Positions 7,695 through 17,373 are shown, counted from the stretch's first letter. The stretch is DNA of 54,811 bases from Rhizobacter sp. (GCA_025350965.1 JANXWV010000033.1:1-54811); one strand, 5' to 3'. Numbers and translations: made by a program. Notes: generated from the sequence alone by a model not told the origin.

Positions 7695-8288
7695 GTGACG
7701 ACCATCGAGCCCGCACTCGAAGGGCTGATCGATGCACTGCGCCGGCTTCCCGGCGTGGGCGTCAAGTCGGCGCAGCGCATGGCGTTCCACCTGCTGCAGC
7801 ACGACCGCGAAGGCGCGCAGCGCATGTCGCGCGCGCTGCAGTCGGCGGTCGAGAACGTGCGCCACTGCGCGCGTTGCCATACCTTCACCGAGGCGGCCGT
7901 GTGCCGCATCTGCCTCGACGGCACGCGTGACGCGCGCCAGTTGTGCGTGGTCGAGACGCCCGCCGACCAGGCGGCCCTGGAACGCACCGGCAGCTACCGC
8001 GGCTTGTACTTCGTGCTGATGGGGCGGTTGAGCCCGCTCGACGGCATCGGCAGCAACGACATCGGCGCGCACGAGTTGCTGGAGCGCGCCGCTGACGGCA
8101 CCACCGACGAAGTGATCATCGCCACCAACTTCACCGCCGAAGGCGAAGCCACCGCGCACGTTCTCGCCGAGGCGCTGAAAGCGCGTGGCCTGCGCGTGAC
8201 GCGCCTTGCACGCGGTGTGCCGATCGGCAGTGAGCTGGAATACGTCGACCTGGGCACCATCGCCCACGCGCTCAGCGACCGGCGCTGA
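7695..8288 (+). CDS. recR: Recombination protein RecR
   Basis: A 197-residue RecR, which with RecF and RecO loads RecA at single-stranded gaps. It has the N-terminal helix-hairpin-helix ([20 protein letters not shown]), a zinc finger of Cys58, Cys61, Cys70 and Cys73, a Toprim domain beginning [14 protein letters not shown], and the C-terminal [13 protein letters not shown] Walker-like segment. The start codon is GTG at 7695. It is the last gene of dnaX-ebfC-recR. All motifs are intact and the length is normal. Confidence 0.97.
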   Translation: MTTIEPALEGLIDALRRLPGVGVKSAQRMAFHLLQHDREGAQRMSRALQSAVENVRHCARCHTFTEAAVCRICLDGTRDARQLCVVETPADQAALERTGSYRGLYFVLMGRLSPLDGIGSNDIGAHELLERAADGTTDEVIIATNFTAEGEATAHVLAEALKARGLRVTRLARGVPIGSELEYVDLGTIAHALSDRR

Positions 8289-8322
8289 GGGCGTGGGCCG
8301 GCGCGCGCAGCGCCAAATGCGA

Positions 8323-8544
8323 TCAGCTCTTTCTGCCGCCCAAGGTCAGGAGCAAACCGCCCGCCACGATGGCGACGATGCCGGCCCACAACGGCACATT
8401 GACGGTCTGCTTCTCTTTGGCGGTGACCTTGATCGGCCCCAGCTTGACCACCGTGGTGTCTTTCGTGTAACTGAAGCCGCCGTAGACGAGGCCAAGCACC
8501 CCGGCCACCAGCAGGGCGATGCCAACGAGCTTGATGGAGTTCAT
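8323..8544 (-). CDS. Small two-helix membrane protein (DUF3185-like)
   Basis: A 73-residue protein with a membrane helix at each end (about 4-24, KLVGIALLVAGVLGLVYGGF; and 50-69, PLWAGIVAIVAGGLLLTLGG) joined by a polar linker with KLGPIKVTAKEKQTVNVP. Similar small proteins occur in other Burkholderiales, and I recall a DUF3185-type annotation, but no function is established. The start at 8544 removes a 47-codon unconserved extension. It converges on recR and follows mltD in the same direction. It is probably an inner-membrane protein. Confidence 0.7.
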   Translation of the reverse strand: MNSIKLVGIALLVAGVLGLVYGGFSYTKDTTVVKLGPIKVTAKEKQTVNVPLWAGIVAIVAGGLLLTLGGRKS

Positions 8545-8707
8545 GGCGAGTGCTTTCGGCGAGCGGCACGCAACCCCCTGACACCGGCGGCGCTGAGGCA
8601 TGTGCCACACAGCCGATCGAAGCACGCCGCACGCGTGCCCTGCTTGATTCGGCGCAAACGCTCGGCAGGCGGCGGTGCAACCCAATGTCAGCTGCGGTCA
8701 GGTGCGG

Positions 8708-10351
8708 TCAGGTGCGTGCCACCCGAACGCTTTTGCCGGCGCGCGCCGTGTGCGCGGACTTGCCCGCCACCTTCCGGTGCGGCGCTGCCGCTGTGCGCGG
8801 TGCAGCGTTGTGTGCGTTGGCCTTGCCACGTGCGGTCTTGGTGGCCTTGGCCTTGTTGGCCACGAACACGACCACCGTCTGGCCGGGCTTGAAGTGGAAG
8901 GCCGGGTTGACGCTGTTCCACTGTGCCACCTGAACTGCGCTCACGCGGTACCGCGCGGCCACGCTGGCCACGGTGTCCTTGCGGCCGGCCTTCAGCGACA
9001 TCTTGCGCAGCGGCGGCACATCGGGGGCCAGCGCCATCACGGCGTTGTCGGCGATGGCGACCGGCACGTCGGCCTGGCGGTGCTCGCTGCGCGGCACCAG
9101 CAAGGTCGAGCCGGCCTTCACGAGCATGCGCGCCGGAATGCGGTTGACCTCACGCAGCTGCGCCTCGCTCATGCCGACCTCGTGCGCCGCTTCGCTCGGG
9201 CGCAGGGTCTTGGGTGCGACCCACGCGGTCCAGCTCGCGAGCGGGCCGCGATGCTGCGGCAGGCTGCGCACGAAGCGGTTGGCATTGTCGTACGGCAGCA
9301 GCACCTGGGGCGTGCCGGCCGCCAGGATCACCGGCTTGTTCATCTGCGGGTTCAGTGTCTGGAATTCGTCCATCGATATGCCGGCCAGGCGCACTGCGAC
9401 CGCCACGTCCATGTCGCGCTCGATCGGCACGCTCAGAAAGTAGGGGTGGTTGCGCAGCGCCGGCAGGGTCAGGCCGAAGTCGGCTGGCCGCGCCACGATG
9501 TTCTTTACGGCTTGCAGCTTGGGCACGTAGTAGGCCGTCTCGTTCGGCATCTTCAGGCTGGCATAGTCGGTCGGAAGGCCGAGCTTCTGGTTGCGTGCGA
9601 TGGCGCGCGAGACGCTGCCTTCGCCCCAGTTGTAGGCGGCCAGTGCGAGGTGCCAGTCACCGAACATGCCGTTGAGTTTTTGCAGGTAGTCGAGCGCGGC
9701 GCGGGTCGAGGCGAGCACGTCACGCCGGTCGTCGCGGAACACGTTCTGCTTGAGCGAGAAGTCCTTGCCCGTGGACGGGATGAATTGCCACATGCCGGAG
9801 GCCTTCGCGCTCGACATGGCTTGCGGGTTGAACGCGCTCTCGATGAAGGGCAGCAGCGCCAGTTCGGTGGGCATGCCGCGCCGTTCCAGCTCTTCGACGA
9901 TGTGAAACAGGTAGCGGCCGCCGCGCTCGGTCATGCGCAGCACGTAGTCGGGCCTTGTGGCGTACCACTGCTCGCGGTTGCGGACCAGGTCGCCGTCGAG
10001 GTCGGGCATCGCGAAGCCTCGGCGCACGCGCGCCCACAGATCGGTTTGAGCGCTGCGGTCGTTCAGGTCCAGGCGCACCTCGGGCCGCAGCGGGTCGACA
10101 GGAACGGGCGCCGAAGCCACTTCGGATGGCCCTGCCTGCACGGTGGCGGGGGTGCCGTCAGGCGTGGCGGCGGCCGGTGCATCGGCGCGTGGCAGCGCCA
10201 GGGTGCCGACCGAAGCCGCTGTCGTGGCTGGCGCCGTGGCGGTGCCGGGTGCCTGGGTGGCGCAGGCGGCCAGCAAGGCCAGCGGCAGCAAGGCAGCGCA
10301 GGCCCACTGGCGCGCGGGGTTGCCGGGGTGGCGGGTAGGGGGGGTCGTCAT
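8708..10351 (-). CDS. mltD: Membrane-bound lytic murein transglycosylase D with LysM
   Basis: A 547-residue peptidoglycan lyase that cleaves glycan strands to form 1,6-anhydro ends. It has a lipoprotein signal with lipobox LLAAC (Cys30), a Pro/Ala linker, and an SLT domain (about 140-290) with catalytic Glu171 in LPFIESAFNP, then GMWQFIPSTGK and LALAAYNWGEGSV. Two to three LysM-like segments follow, the last (about 455-510) containing DTVASVAARYRVSAVQVAQWN. The C-terminus is a basic, Ala-rich tail. In many betaproteobacteria gloB lies between mltD and the divergent methyltransferase; here it is absent and only 179 bases separate them. Confidence 0.94.
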   Translation of the reverse strand: MTTPPTRHPGNPARQWACAALLPLALLAACATQAPGTATAPATTAASVGTLALPRADAPAAATPDGTPATVQAGPSEVASAPVPVDPLRPEVRLDLNDRSAQTDLWARVRRGFAMPDLDGDLVRNREQWYATRPDYVLRMTERGGRYLFHIVEELERRGMPTELALLPFIESAFNPQAMSSAKASGMWQFIPSTGKDFSLKQNVFRDDRRDVLASTRAALDYLQKLNGMFGDWHLALAAYNWGEGSVSRAIARNQKLGLPTDYASLKMPNETAYYVPKLQAVKNIVARPADFGLTLPALRNHPYFLSVPIERDMDVAVAVRLAGISMDEFQTLNPQMNKPVILAAGTPQVLLPYDNANRFVRSLPQHRGPLASWTAWVAPKTLRPSEAAHEVGMSEAQLREVNRIPARMLVKAGSTLLVPRSEHRQADVPVAIADNAVMALAPDVPPLRKMSLKAGRKDTVASVAARYRVSAVQVAQWNSVNPAFHFKPGQTVVVFVANKAKATKTARGKANAHNAAPRTAAAPHRKVAGKSAHTARAGKSVRVART

Positions 10352-10530
10352 CGGGTGTCGTGCTTCCAGTGTCGGGGTGCCGCGTCGACCCAGGGACTGC
10401 GGCCTCCTAGAATCGCCGCGAGTTCGGGCCGGTGCGTGTCGAGCGTGGTGAACGTGGCGTGGCGTTGCTTGGCGTTGCGTAGGCCCGCATGGTCAAGATT
10501 CGGTGAACGCACGAAGGGCGAACAGGCGGC

Positions 10531-11412
10531 ATGGCGGAACGCGCGATTATAGGTTTGAGCGAATGGCTGAAGACCCCGGCAGGGCAGTACGTCTTGCAGT
10601 GGGAACAGAGCCATCTCGACGGTGCCGTGGCCGACCTGTTCGGCTTCCACGCGCTGCAACTCGGCCTGCCTGAACTCGATGCGCTGCGGGCCAACCGCAT
10701 GCCGCACCGGTGGGTGGCCAGCGAATCGCCAGCATGGGCCGATGCGCTCGAAACCCACGGCGTTCTCGGCGGTGACGCGCAAGCCGGTGCGGTACCCGCT
10801 CCAGCGCGCATGGCCGTCGCACTGCACTGCGACTTCGACGCCTTGCCCTTCGACAGCAGCAGCCTCGACCTCGTCGTGCTGCCGCACGCGCTTGAACTGG
10901 CACGCGACCCGCATCTGGCGCTGCGCGAGGTCGAGCGCGTGCTGGTGCCCGAAGGCCGCGTCGTCATCGTCGGCTTCAACCCGGCGAGCCTGTGGGGCCT
11001 GCGGCAATGGCTGGGCCGTTGGCGGCGTCGGCTCGGCCGCCAGGTGGGGCGCGAACTGTTCCTGCCCGGCAACGGTGAGTTCATGCACTACCGGCGCCTG
11101 CGCGACTGGCTTCGCCTGCTCAGCTTCGAGGTCGAGGACGGGCGTTTCGGCTGCTACCGTTGGCCGGTCGCGTCGCAAAAGTGGTTGACGCGCGTGGGCT
11201 GGATGGAGCGCGCCGGCGACCGCTGGTGGCCGGTCTTCGGCGCGGTGTATTTCGTCGTTGCGGTCAAGCGCGTGCGCGGCATGCGGCTCGTCGGCCTGGT
11301 GCGCGACCAGCGCCGTGCGCCGCTGGCAGCGCCCGCGCCGGTGGCGGCGGCACATCAACATCAACAACAACAGAAGGAAGCAGAGCCTCAGGCCTGCGAC
11401 ATGACCCCATGA
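10531..11412 (+). CDS. SAM-dependent methyltransferase (class I)
   Basis: A 293-residue protein with a methyltransferase-11 type domain. The segment [20 protein letters not shown] (motif II/III region) and [20 protein letters not shown] are standard for class I enzymes, while the usual GxGxG motif I near the N-terminus is poorly preserved (motif I region about 65-85). The substrate is unknown. Its stop overlaps the rnhA start (ATGA), so the two are translationally coupled, an arrangement common in Burkholderiales. A TCGACC-17 nt-TAGAAT promoter candidate lies at 10385-10413. The rest of the 179-base gap from mltD holds nothing I recognise. Confidence 0.82.
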   Translation: MAERAIIGLSEWLKTPAGQYVLQWEQSHLDGAVADLFGFHALQLGLPELDALRANRMPHRWVASESPAWADALETHGVLGGDAQAGAVPAPARMAVALHCDFDALPFDSSSLDLVVLPHALELARDPHLALREVERVLVPEGRVVIVGFNPASLWGLRQWLGRWRRRLGRQVGRELFLPGNGEFMHYRRLRDWLRLLSFEVEDGRFGCYRWPVASQKWLTRVGWMERAGDRWWPVFGAVYFVVAVKRVRGMRLVGLVRDQRRAPLAAPAPVAAAHQHQQQQKEAEPQACDMTP

Positions 11413-11873
11413 GCACCGAAGCAAGCCCTTCGATCAAGCGCCCGAGCGTCGTCGTCTACACCGACGGCGCGTGCAAGGGCAACCCCGGCCGCGGCGGCTG
11501 GGGTGCGTGGCTGCGCAGCGGCGAGCACGAGACAGACCTGTTCGGCGGCGAGCCGCTGACGACCAACAACCGCATGGAACTGACTGCGGTGATCGAGGCC
11601 CTGACCTCGCTCAAACGCACCTGCGACGTGGTGATCTACACCGACAGCGAGTACGTGCGCAAAGGCATCACCGAGTGGATCCACGGCTGGAAGCTGCGGG
11701 GTTGGAAGACGGCCGACAAGAAGCCCGTGAAGAACGCCGACCTGTGGCAACGGCTCGACACCCTGCGCAGCGTTCACCATGTCGACTGGCGCTGGGTCAA
11801 GGGCCACTCGGGCGACCCCGGCAACGAGCGCGCCGACGCGCTGGCGAACCGTGGCGCGGCGCAGGCTGCGTAG
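11409..11873 (+). CDS. rnhA: Ribonuclease HI
   Basis: A 154-residue RNase HI that degrades RNA in RNA-DNA hybrids. Catalytic acidic residues are all present: Asp19 ([11 protein letters not shown]), Glu57 ([12 protein letters not shown]), Asp79 (IYTDSEYV) and Asp143 (GNERADALA); His133 lies in the flexible loop [10 protein letters not shown]. The basic handle ([20 protein letters not shown]) is present. The ATG overlaps the methyltransferase stop by four bases. dnaQ, often next in relatives, is replaced here by the aromatic degradation operon 68 bases downstream. Confidence 0.97.
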   Translation: MSTEASPSIKRPSVVVYTDGACKGNPGRGGWGAWLRSGEHETDLFGGEPLTTNNRMELTAVIEALTSLKRTCDVVIYTDSEYVRKGITEWIHGWKLRGWKTADKKPVKNADLWQRLDTLRSVHHVDWRWVKGHSGDPGNERADALANRGAAQAA

Positions 11874-11941
11874 CCACACGGCGTGTTCACAAGGCGGGCG
11901 TTGCGGAGTACCTTCGGCCCGTGCAACGAAATCAATCACCG

Positions 11942-12682
11942 ATGAATGCATTTCGACTGGCTTTCGACGCGCCGCCCTGGCGCTTGTCGGGCGTCGTTTA
12001 CGGCACGCTGTTGAACGACCCCGATGCGCTCGCCGCACTCGGTGATGCGGTGCACCGCGCGCCATACAAGGCGCCGCCGGTGGCGCCGGTGCTCTACATC
12101 AAGCCGCGCAACACGCTCGCCGCCAGCGGCGCGCTCGTGGTGGTTCCGGCGGAATCGGGGTGCTTCGAGATCGGCGCCGCGCTGGGCCTCGTGATCGGCC
12201 GCACCGCCTGCCGCGTGGCGCCGGCTGACGCGCTGGCGCATGTCGCCGGCTACACGTTGGTGGCCGACCTGAGCGTGCCGCACACAAGCTTCTACCGGCC
12301 GTCGGTGCGCCACAAGGCGCGCGATGGCTCGTGTTTGATCGGCCCGCAGGTGGTCGCGCGCGCAGCCTTGCCGCAGGCCGGCGATCTGACGCTGACGGTG
12401 TCGATCAATGGCGACGTGGTGCACACCGCAAGCACCGCGCACATGCAGCGGCCACTGGCGCAACTGCTGGCCGATGTCACCGAGTTCATGACGCTGCACC
12501 CGGGCGATGTGCTGATGCTCGGTGTGGCCGCAGGCGCGCCGCAAGCGCGCGCCGGGCAGCGCTTCGCGGTGGAGTGCGCCGGCATCGGCGTGCTTGAAGG
12601 TTTGCTCGTGAATGAAGCCGGTGCCGAGGCCGAAGGCCGCGCCGAAAGAAACACCCACGCGCGCAGCGGGGCCGCCCCATGA
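11942..12682 (+). CDS. hpaG1: HpaG N-terminal-half type enzyme (fumarylacetoacetase family)
   Basis: A 246-residue FAH-family protein matching the N-terminal half of HpaG/HpcE, which acts as decarboxylase/isomerase on carboxymethyl-hydroxymuconate intermediates of homoprotocatechuate breakdown. Family signatures are VLYIKPRNTLAASGALVVVP, AGYTLVADLSVPHTSFYRP and RDGSCLIGP. The usual E-x-E metal pair reads FEIGAALGLVIG, with Ala where the second Glu is expected; such changes are known from the N-terminal half of fused HpaG. It opens the operon, 68 bases after rnhA, and overlaps hpaG2 by 4 bases. The last 20 residues are an unconserved tail. No clear promoter is visible in the gap. Confidence 0.85.
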   Translation: MNAFRLAFDAPPWRLSGVVYGTLLNDPDALAALGDAVHRAPYKAPPVAPVLYIKPRNTLAASGALVVVPAESGCFEIGAALGLVIGRTACRVAPADALAHVAGYTLVADLSVPHTSFYRPSVRHKARDGSCLIGPQVVARAALPQAGDLTLTVSINGDVVHTASTAHMQRPLAQLLADVTEFMTLHPGDVLMLGVAAGAPQARAGQRFAVECAGIGVLEGLLVNEAGAEAEGRAERNTHARSGAAP

Positions 12683-13446
12683 AGACCGCACGCGTGGCCT
12701 ATGCCGGCGCATTGCACGACGCCCACCCGCACGCGCAAGGCCTGGAACTCGCCGACGGCCGCGTGCTGCGCGAGCACGACGTGGTGTGGCTGCCGCCGTT
12801 CGACGTGGGCACCGTCATCGCCCTCGGCCTGAACTACGCCGACCATGCGAAGGAGCTCGCCAAGGAACTCACGGTCACTTCGCAGGACGAGCCGTTGGTG
12901 TTCCTCAAGGGCCCCGGCACGCTGATCGGCCACCGCGGTTTCACGCGCCGCCCGGCCGGCGCTGTGTTCATGCACTACGAGTGCGAACTGGCCGTGGTGA
13001 TCGGCGCCACCGCGCGGCACGTGCGCCGTGCTGATGCAATGAACCATGTCGCCGGCTACACCGTGTGCAACGACTACGCGGTGCGCGATTACCTCGAGAA
13101 CTGGTACCGACCGAACCTTCGCGTGAAGAACCGCGACGGCGCCACCGTGCTCGGCCCGTGGTTCGTCGACGCGGCCGACGTCCCCGACCCGCACGCGCTG
13201 CTGCTGCGCACACTCGTCAACGGCCAGGTCACCCAGCAAGGCAGCACGGCGGATTTCGTCAACGACATCCCGGCCCTGATTGAGTACCTGAGCAGCTTCA
13301 TGACCTTGCAGGCGGGCGACGTGATACTGACGGGCACGCCCGACGGCGTGGTCAACGTGAACGCCGGCGACGAAGTGGTGTGCGAGATCGACGGCATTGG
13401 CCGGCTCGTCAACACGCTCGTCGGAGATACCGCTTTCGGACGTTAG
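12679..13446 (+). CDS. hpaG2: HpaG C-terminal-half type: 5-oxopent-3-ene-1,2,5-tricarboxylate decarboxylase
   Basis: A 255-residue FAH-family enzyme matching the C-terminal half of HpaG. It has LGLNYADHAKEL, the metal ligands in HYECELAVVIG (two Glu), NDYAVRDYLENWYRPNLRVK, and the Asp-bearing VLGPWFVDAADVPDP. The end, TGTPDGVVNVNAGDEVVCEI, is family-typical. It decarboxylates the ring-cleavage diacid after HpaE oxidation. Start and hpaG1 stop overlap as ATGA, so translation is coupled. Unlike the E. coli fused protein, the two halves are separate genes here. Confidence 0.9.
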   Translation: MKTARVAYAGALHDAHPHAQGLELADGRVLREHDVVWLPPFDVGTVIALGLNYADHAKELAKELTVTSQDEPLVFLKGPGTLIGHRGFTRRPAGAVFMHYECELAVVIGATARHVRRADAMNHVAGYTVCNDYAVRDYLENWYRPNLRVKNRDGATVLGPWFVDAADVPDPHALLLRTLVNGQVTQQGSTADFVNDIPALIEYLSSFMTLQAGDVILTGTPDGVVNVNAGDEVVCEIDGIGRLVNTLVGDTAFGR

Positions 13447-13456
13447 GAAACCACGC

Positions 13457-14914
13457 ATGCGAATTCATCACCTGATCGGCGGCAAGCCGGTCGAGAGCAA
13501 CGACTACTTCGAGACCGTGAACCCGGCCACGCAAGCCGTGCTGGCCGAGGTGGCGCGCGGCGGCCGAGTCGAGGTCGACGCGGCCGTGGCCTCCGCCAAG
13601 GCCGCGTTCCCGGCCTGGGCCGGCATGGCCGCCACCGAGCGCGCGAAGCTGATGCGCCGGCTCGGCGACCTGATCACGGCGCACGTGCCCGAGATCGCCC
13701 GCATCGAGACGATGGACTGCGGGCAGGCGATCGCGCAAACGGCCAGGCAGCTCGTGCCGCGCGCGGCCGACAACTTCCACTACTTCGCCGAGATGTGCAC
13801 CCGCGTCGACGGCCACACCTACCCCACGCCCACGCACCTGAACTACACGCTGTTCCACCCGGTGGGTGTGTGCGCGCTCGTCAGCCCGTGGAACGTGCCG
13901 TTCATGACCGCCACGTGGAAGGTCGCGCCCGCGCTCGCCTTCGGCAACACCGCCGTGCTGAAGATGAGCGAGCTCTCGCCGATGAGCGCGGCTCGCCTGG
14001 GTGAACTGGCGCTCGAAGCCGGCATTCCGCCCGGCGTGCTGAACGTGGTGCACGGCCACGGCCAAGAAGCCGGCGAGCCGCTGTGCAGCCACCCTGATGT
14101 GCGCGCCATCTCGTTCACCGGCTCCACGGCCACCGGCCACCGAATCGTGCAGGCGGCGGGCCTGAAGAAGTTCAGCATGGAACTCGGCGGCAAGAGCCCG
14201 TTCGTCGTGTTCGACGACGCCGACTTCGAGCGTGCGCTCGACGCCGCCGCGTTCATGATCTTCAGCAACAACGGCGAGCGCTGCACGGCGGGCAGCCGCA
14301 TCCTGGTGCAGCAAGGCATCTACGCCGAGTTCTGCGCGCGCTTCGCCGAGCGGGCGCGCCGCATCACGGTCGGCGACCCGCTCGATGAGTCCACCCTCGT
14401 CGGCCCGATGATCAGCCCCGGCCACCTGGCCAAGGTGCGCAGCTACATCGCGCTCGGCACCGAGGAAGGTGCCACGCTGCTGTGCGGCGGGCTCGGAGTA
14501 CCGAGCCTTCCCGCCCACGTCAGCAAGGGCAATTTCGTGCAACCGACCGTGTTCGCCGATGTCGACAATCGCATGCGCATCGCGCAGGAAGAGATCTTCG
14601 GCCCGGTCGCCTGCCTGCTCCCGTTCCGTGACGAGGCCGACGCCATCGCGAAAGCCAACGACACCGTCTACGGCTTGAGCAGCTACGTGTGGACCGAGAA
14701 CCTGGGCCGCGCACACCGCGTGGCGGCGGCCATCGAGGCCGGCATGTGCTTCGTCAACAGCCAGAATGTGCGTGACCTGCGCCAGCCCTTCGGCGGCACC
14801 AAGGCCAGCGGCACAGGGCGCGAGGGTGGCACCTGGAGCTACGAGGTGTTCCTGGAGCCGAAGAACGTGGCGGTGTCGATGGGTTCGCACCATATTCCAC
14901 GGTGGGGTGTGTAG
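13457..14914 (+). CDS. hpaE: 5-carboxymethyl-2-hydroxymuconate semialdehyde dehydrogenase
   Basis: A 485-residue NAD-dependent aldehyde dehydrogenase. The catalytic pair is Glu242 (FSMELGGKSPFVVFDD) and Cys276 (NNGERCTAGSRILVQ); the cofactor site shows SPWNVPFM and FTGSTATG. QEEIFGPVACLLPF and VNSQNVRDLRQPFGGTKASG close the domain. The assignment to HpaE rests on close HpaE-like motifs and on being between hpaG and the dioxygenase genes. It would oxidise the semialdehyde released by ring cleavage. ATG at 13457 lies 10 bases after hpaG2. The product name is secure at family level; substrate follows from context. Confidence 0.9.
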   Translation: MRIHHLIGGKPVESNDYFETVNPATQAVLAEVARGGRVEVDAAVASAKAAFPAWAGMAATERAKLMRRLGDLITAHVPEIARIETMDCGQAIAQTARQLVPRAADNFHYFAEMCTRVDGHTYPTPTHLNYTLFHPVGVCALVSPWNVPFMTATWKVAPALAFGNTAVLKMSELSPMSAARLGELALEAGIPPGVLNVVHGHGQEAGEPLCSHPDVRAISFTGSTATGHRIVQAAGLKKFSMELGGKSPFVVFDDADFERALDAAAFMIFSNNGERCTAGSRILVQQGIYAEFCARFAERARRITVGDPLDESTLVGPMISPGHLAKVRSYIALGTEEGATLLCGGLGVPSLPAHVSKGNFVQPTVFADVDNRMRIAQEEIFGPVACLLPFRDEADAIAKANDTVYGLSSYVWTENLGRAHRVAAAIEAGMCFVNSQNVRDLRQPFGGTKASGTGREGGTWSYEVFLEPKNVAVSMGSHHIPRWGV

Positions 14915-14916
14915 CG

Positions 14917-15243
14917 ATGAGCCTCTACGGCCTGCAGAAGTTTCTCTACCACCTGAACCGCGAAGCGCGGGTACAGGCGCAGTTCAAGTGCGAACCTTCT
15001 GTGTTGCTGGCCGACTACCCGTTGAGCGATGACGAGCGCAGTGCGATCACGCGCGGCGACATCGGCCTGATGTACGTGCTGGGTGCGAACGGCCAGTTGT
15101 TGATGCACTTCGCGGCCTGTCTCGGCATGCCCTGGGCCGACTACATCCAGGCCATGCGCGACGGTGTGGCGCGGCATGGCCCGGTGCGGGCCGGCGTGTA
15201 TGCGATGACGACTGCGATGAACGAGAAGGTCGCCGGCGTATGA
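14917..15243 (+). CDS. LigA-type small (alpha) subunit of an extradiol dioxygenase
   Basis: A 108-residue all-helical protein of the LigA family, the alpha subunit that caps the active site of protocatechuate 4,5-dioxygenase-type enzymes. It shows the family's LYGLQKFLYHLNREARVQAQF and RGDIGLMYVLGANGQLLMHFAACLG, where helical segments pack onto the large subunit. It starts 3 bases after hpaE and its stop overlaps the large-subunit start (ATGA), so the two subunits are translationally coupled. Homoprotocatechuate dioxygenases of the HpaD type have no such subunit, making this pairing notable. Confidence 0.87.
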   Translation: MSLYGLQKFLYHLNREARVQAQFKCEPSVLLADYPLSDDERSAITRGDIGLMYVLGANGQLLMHFAACLGMPWADYIQAMRDGVARHGPVRAGVYAMTTAMNEKVAGV

Positions 15244-16058
15244 CCATGGTCTTCGGCGGCGTGTGCAGCCACGCCCCTGGCATCACCGGCCGCGCGCACT
15301 TGGCGGACCCCGCCCTGCGCGACCCCTTCCACGCCGCGTTCTTCGCCATGGGAGACGAGCTGCGTGCCACCGAGCCCGACGCGCTGGTGCTGGTCGGCGC
15401 CGAGCACTTCGGCAACTTCTTCATGAACAACATGCCGGCGTATGCGATGGGCATGGCCGACGCGTATGAAGGCCCGATCGAAGACCCGGGCTGGCTGGGC
15501 ATCGCGAAGACGCGCATCCCCGGCGACCCGGCCCTGAGCCTGCGCCTGATCAGCGAGGTGATGCAGACGGTGGACGTGGCCTACGCCGAAGAGTGGAGGT
15601 GCGATCACGGCCTGATGGTGCCGCTGCACTTCCTCACGCCGAAGTTCGACCTGCCCATCGTGCCGGTCAACATCAACTGCCAGGGCCCGCCGCTCACGCC
15701 ACTGCACCGCGCCTGGGCCTTCGGCGAGGCCTTGCGGCGCGCGGCTGATGCGGTGCCCGAGCGCATTGCCATCGTCGCCACCGGCGGCATCAGCCACTGG
15801 CCGGCCACGCCCGACTCGGGCAAGATCAACGAAGCCTGGGATCGCGATTTCCTGGCGCGCTGGGCGCGCAACGACAAGGCCGCCTTGCTCGACTACACCG
15901 ACGCCGCCGTCTACCGCGACGCCGGGCAGGGCGGCTTCGAGGTGCGCACCTTCATCAGCCTCGCCGCGGCCGCGCGCGGGCAGGGCACGATCCACCACTT
16001 CCAGCCGATCCCGATCTTCTCGGTGACATGCACCGTGGCCACGATGGAGATCGCCTGA
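15240..16058 (+). CDS. LigB-type catalytic subunit of a class III extradiol dioxygenase
   Basis: A 272-residue LigB-superfamily enzyme that opens a catechol ring next to the hydroxyls using Fe(II) and O2. Probable iron ligands are His11 (GVCSHAPGI), the His of GAEHFGNF (about 58) and the Glu of GGFEVRTF (about 238); the acid-base His lies in GGISHWPATP. All are present. With the LigA-like partner it forms an alpha-beta enzyme like LigAB. The neighbouring HpaE/F/G/H/I genes imply a substrate resembling homoprotocatechuate (3,4-dihydroxyphenylacetate), but protocatechuate-like or other catechols cannot be excluded from sequence. Confidence 0.87.
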   Translation: MTMVFGGVCSHAPGITGRAHLADPALRDPFHAAFFAMGDELRATEPDALVLVGAEHFGNFFMNNMPAYAMGMADAYEGPIEDPGWLGIAKTRIPGDPALSLRLISEVMQTVDVAYAEEWRCDHGLMVPLHFLTPKFDLPIVPVNINCQGPPLTPLHRAWAFGEALRRAADAVPERIAIVATGGISHWPATPDSGKINEAWDRDFLARWARNDKAALLDYTDAAVYRDAGQGGFEVRTFISLAAAARGQGTIHHFQPIPIFSVTCTVATMEIA

Positions 16059-16059
16059 C

Positions 16060-16512
16060 ATGCCGCATCTCGTGATTCTCTACACCCCGAACCTCGATGC
16101 GGAAACCGACATGACGCGGCTCTGCCGCGCCCTCGCCGACACGATGCTCGCGGTGCGCGACGACGCCGGCGCGCAAGTCTTCCCGACCGGCGGCGTGCGC
16201 GTGCTCGCCTACCCTGCGGCGCACTCGGCCGTGGCCGATGGTGGCGCCGCCGTGGCCGATGGTGGCGCAGCCGGCGTGGCGGCCGGCGGCACCGGCGAGT
16301 ACGCCTTCGTCTACTTGAACCTGCGCATGGGGCGCGGCCGCAGCGCGGTGGTCAAGCAACGGGCGGGCGATGCACTCACCGCCACCGCGAAGGCGCACCT
16401 TGCGCCGCTGTTTGCGAAGCTTCACATGGGCCTGACGCTGCAGATCGACGAAGGCGCAGAGGTCTTCGACGCAAAGCACAGCAGCCTGCACCCGCTCTTC
16501 AACAAGGCCTGA
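16060..16512 (+). CDS. hpaF: 5-carboxymethyl-2-hydroxymuconate delta-isomerase with an internal repeat
   Basis: A 150-residue tautomerase-fold isomerase. Pro2 after the initiator Met ([12 protein letters not shown]) is the expected catalytic N-terminal proline; [15 protein letters not shown] and [20 protein letters not shown] are HpaF-like. Family members are usually about 125-130 residues; the excess is an insertion rich in Ala and Gly at about residues 55-80. It includes two consecutive 21-bp copies encoding AVADGGA (16228-16269). The insertion lies between a core strand and [11 protein letters not shown] and probably forms a loop. It follows the dioxygenase by one base. Confidence 0.87.
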   Translation: MPHLVILYTPNLDAETDMTRLCRALADTMLAVRDDAGAQVFPTGGVRVLAYPAAHSAVADGGAAVADGGAAGVAAGGTGEYAFVYLNLRMGRGRSAVVKQRAGDALTATAKAHLAPLFAKLHMGLTLQIDEGAEVFDAKHSSLHPLFNKA

Positions 16513-16517
16513 ACTCC

Positions 16518-17321
16518 ATGCTCACGCAAGACACCATCACCGCGCTCGCGCGCGAGCTTTACCAAGCCCGCAAGTCGCGCACGGCAGTGCGCCATTTCTC
16601 GGCGCGTTACCCAGAGATGACCATCGACGACGGCTACGCCGTCCAGCGCGCTTGGGTGGCGCTGGAGCAGGCCGATGGCCGCGTTGCCAGAGGCCGCAAG
16701 ATCGGCCTGACCTCGCGCGCCATGCAGCTCGCCAGCCAGATCACGGAGCCCGACCATGCGCCGCTGATGGACGACATGTTCTTCGAGCAGGGTGGTGACC
16801 TGCCCATCGCGCGCTTCATCGCACCGCGTGTGGAAGTGGAACTCGCGTTCATCCTCGGCAAGCCGCTCAAAGGCCCTGGCATCACGCTGTTCGACGTGCT
16901 CGCTGCCACCGAGTACGTGTCGCCCGCGCTCGAGATCATCGACGCCCGCATCGAGCAGTTCGACCGCGACACGCGGGTGATGCGCAAAGTCACCGACACG
17001 ATTTCGGACTTCGCGGCGAATGCCGGCATCGTGCTCGGTGGCCGGCCGGTGCGGCCGGACGCGGTCGACCTGCGCTGGGTCGGCGCCATGCTGTTCAAGA
17101 ACGGCGTGATCGAAGAGACCGGCCTGGCCGCCGGCGTGCTCAACCACCCCGCAACCGGCGTGGCGTGGCTTGTCAACAAGCTCGCAGCCTACGACGAGCA
17201 GTTGAGCACGGGCGACGTGGTGCTGGCCGGCTCGTTCACGCGCCCCACGCCCGCCGTGGCAGGCGACAACATCCACGCCGACTACGGGCCACTCGGCACG
17301 GTATCGTTCCGCTTCACGTGA
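16518..17321 (+). CDS. hpaH: 2-oxo-hept-3-ene-1,7-dioate hydratase
   Basis: A 267-residue hydratase that adds water to 2-oxohept-3-enedioate to give the aldolase substrate 4-hydroxy-2-oxoheptanedioate. It belongs to the HpaH/MhpD branch of the FAH-like fold. Signatures are [24 protein letters not shown], the metal-binding [21 protein letters not shown] and [14 protein letters not shown]. It starts 5 bases after hpaF. The 52 bases after it are A- and G-rich (AGCAGGAGCAGAAGCAGC-like) and may include the ribosome binding site of the next gene. Confidence 0.93.
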   Translation: MLTQDTITALARELYQARKSRTAVRHFSARYPEMTIDDGYAVQRAWVALEQADGRVARGRKIGLTSRAMQLASQITEPDHAPLMDDMFFEQGGDLPIARFIAPRVEVELAFILGKPLKGPGITLFDVLAATEYVSPALEIIDARIEQFDRDTRVMRKVTDTISDFAANAGIVLGGRPVRPDAVDLRWVGAMLFKNGVIEETGLAAGVLNHPATGVAWLVNKLAAYDEQLSTGDVVLAGSFTRPTPAVAGDNIHADYGPLGTVSFRFT

Positions 17322-17373
17322 GCAGCAGGAGCAGAAGCAGCATGAACCGCATGGAACCGAGGGCACCATCACG

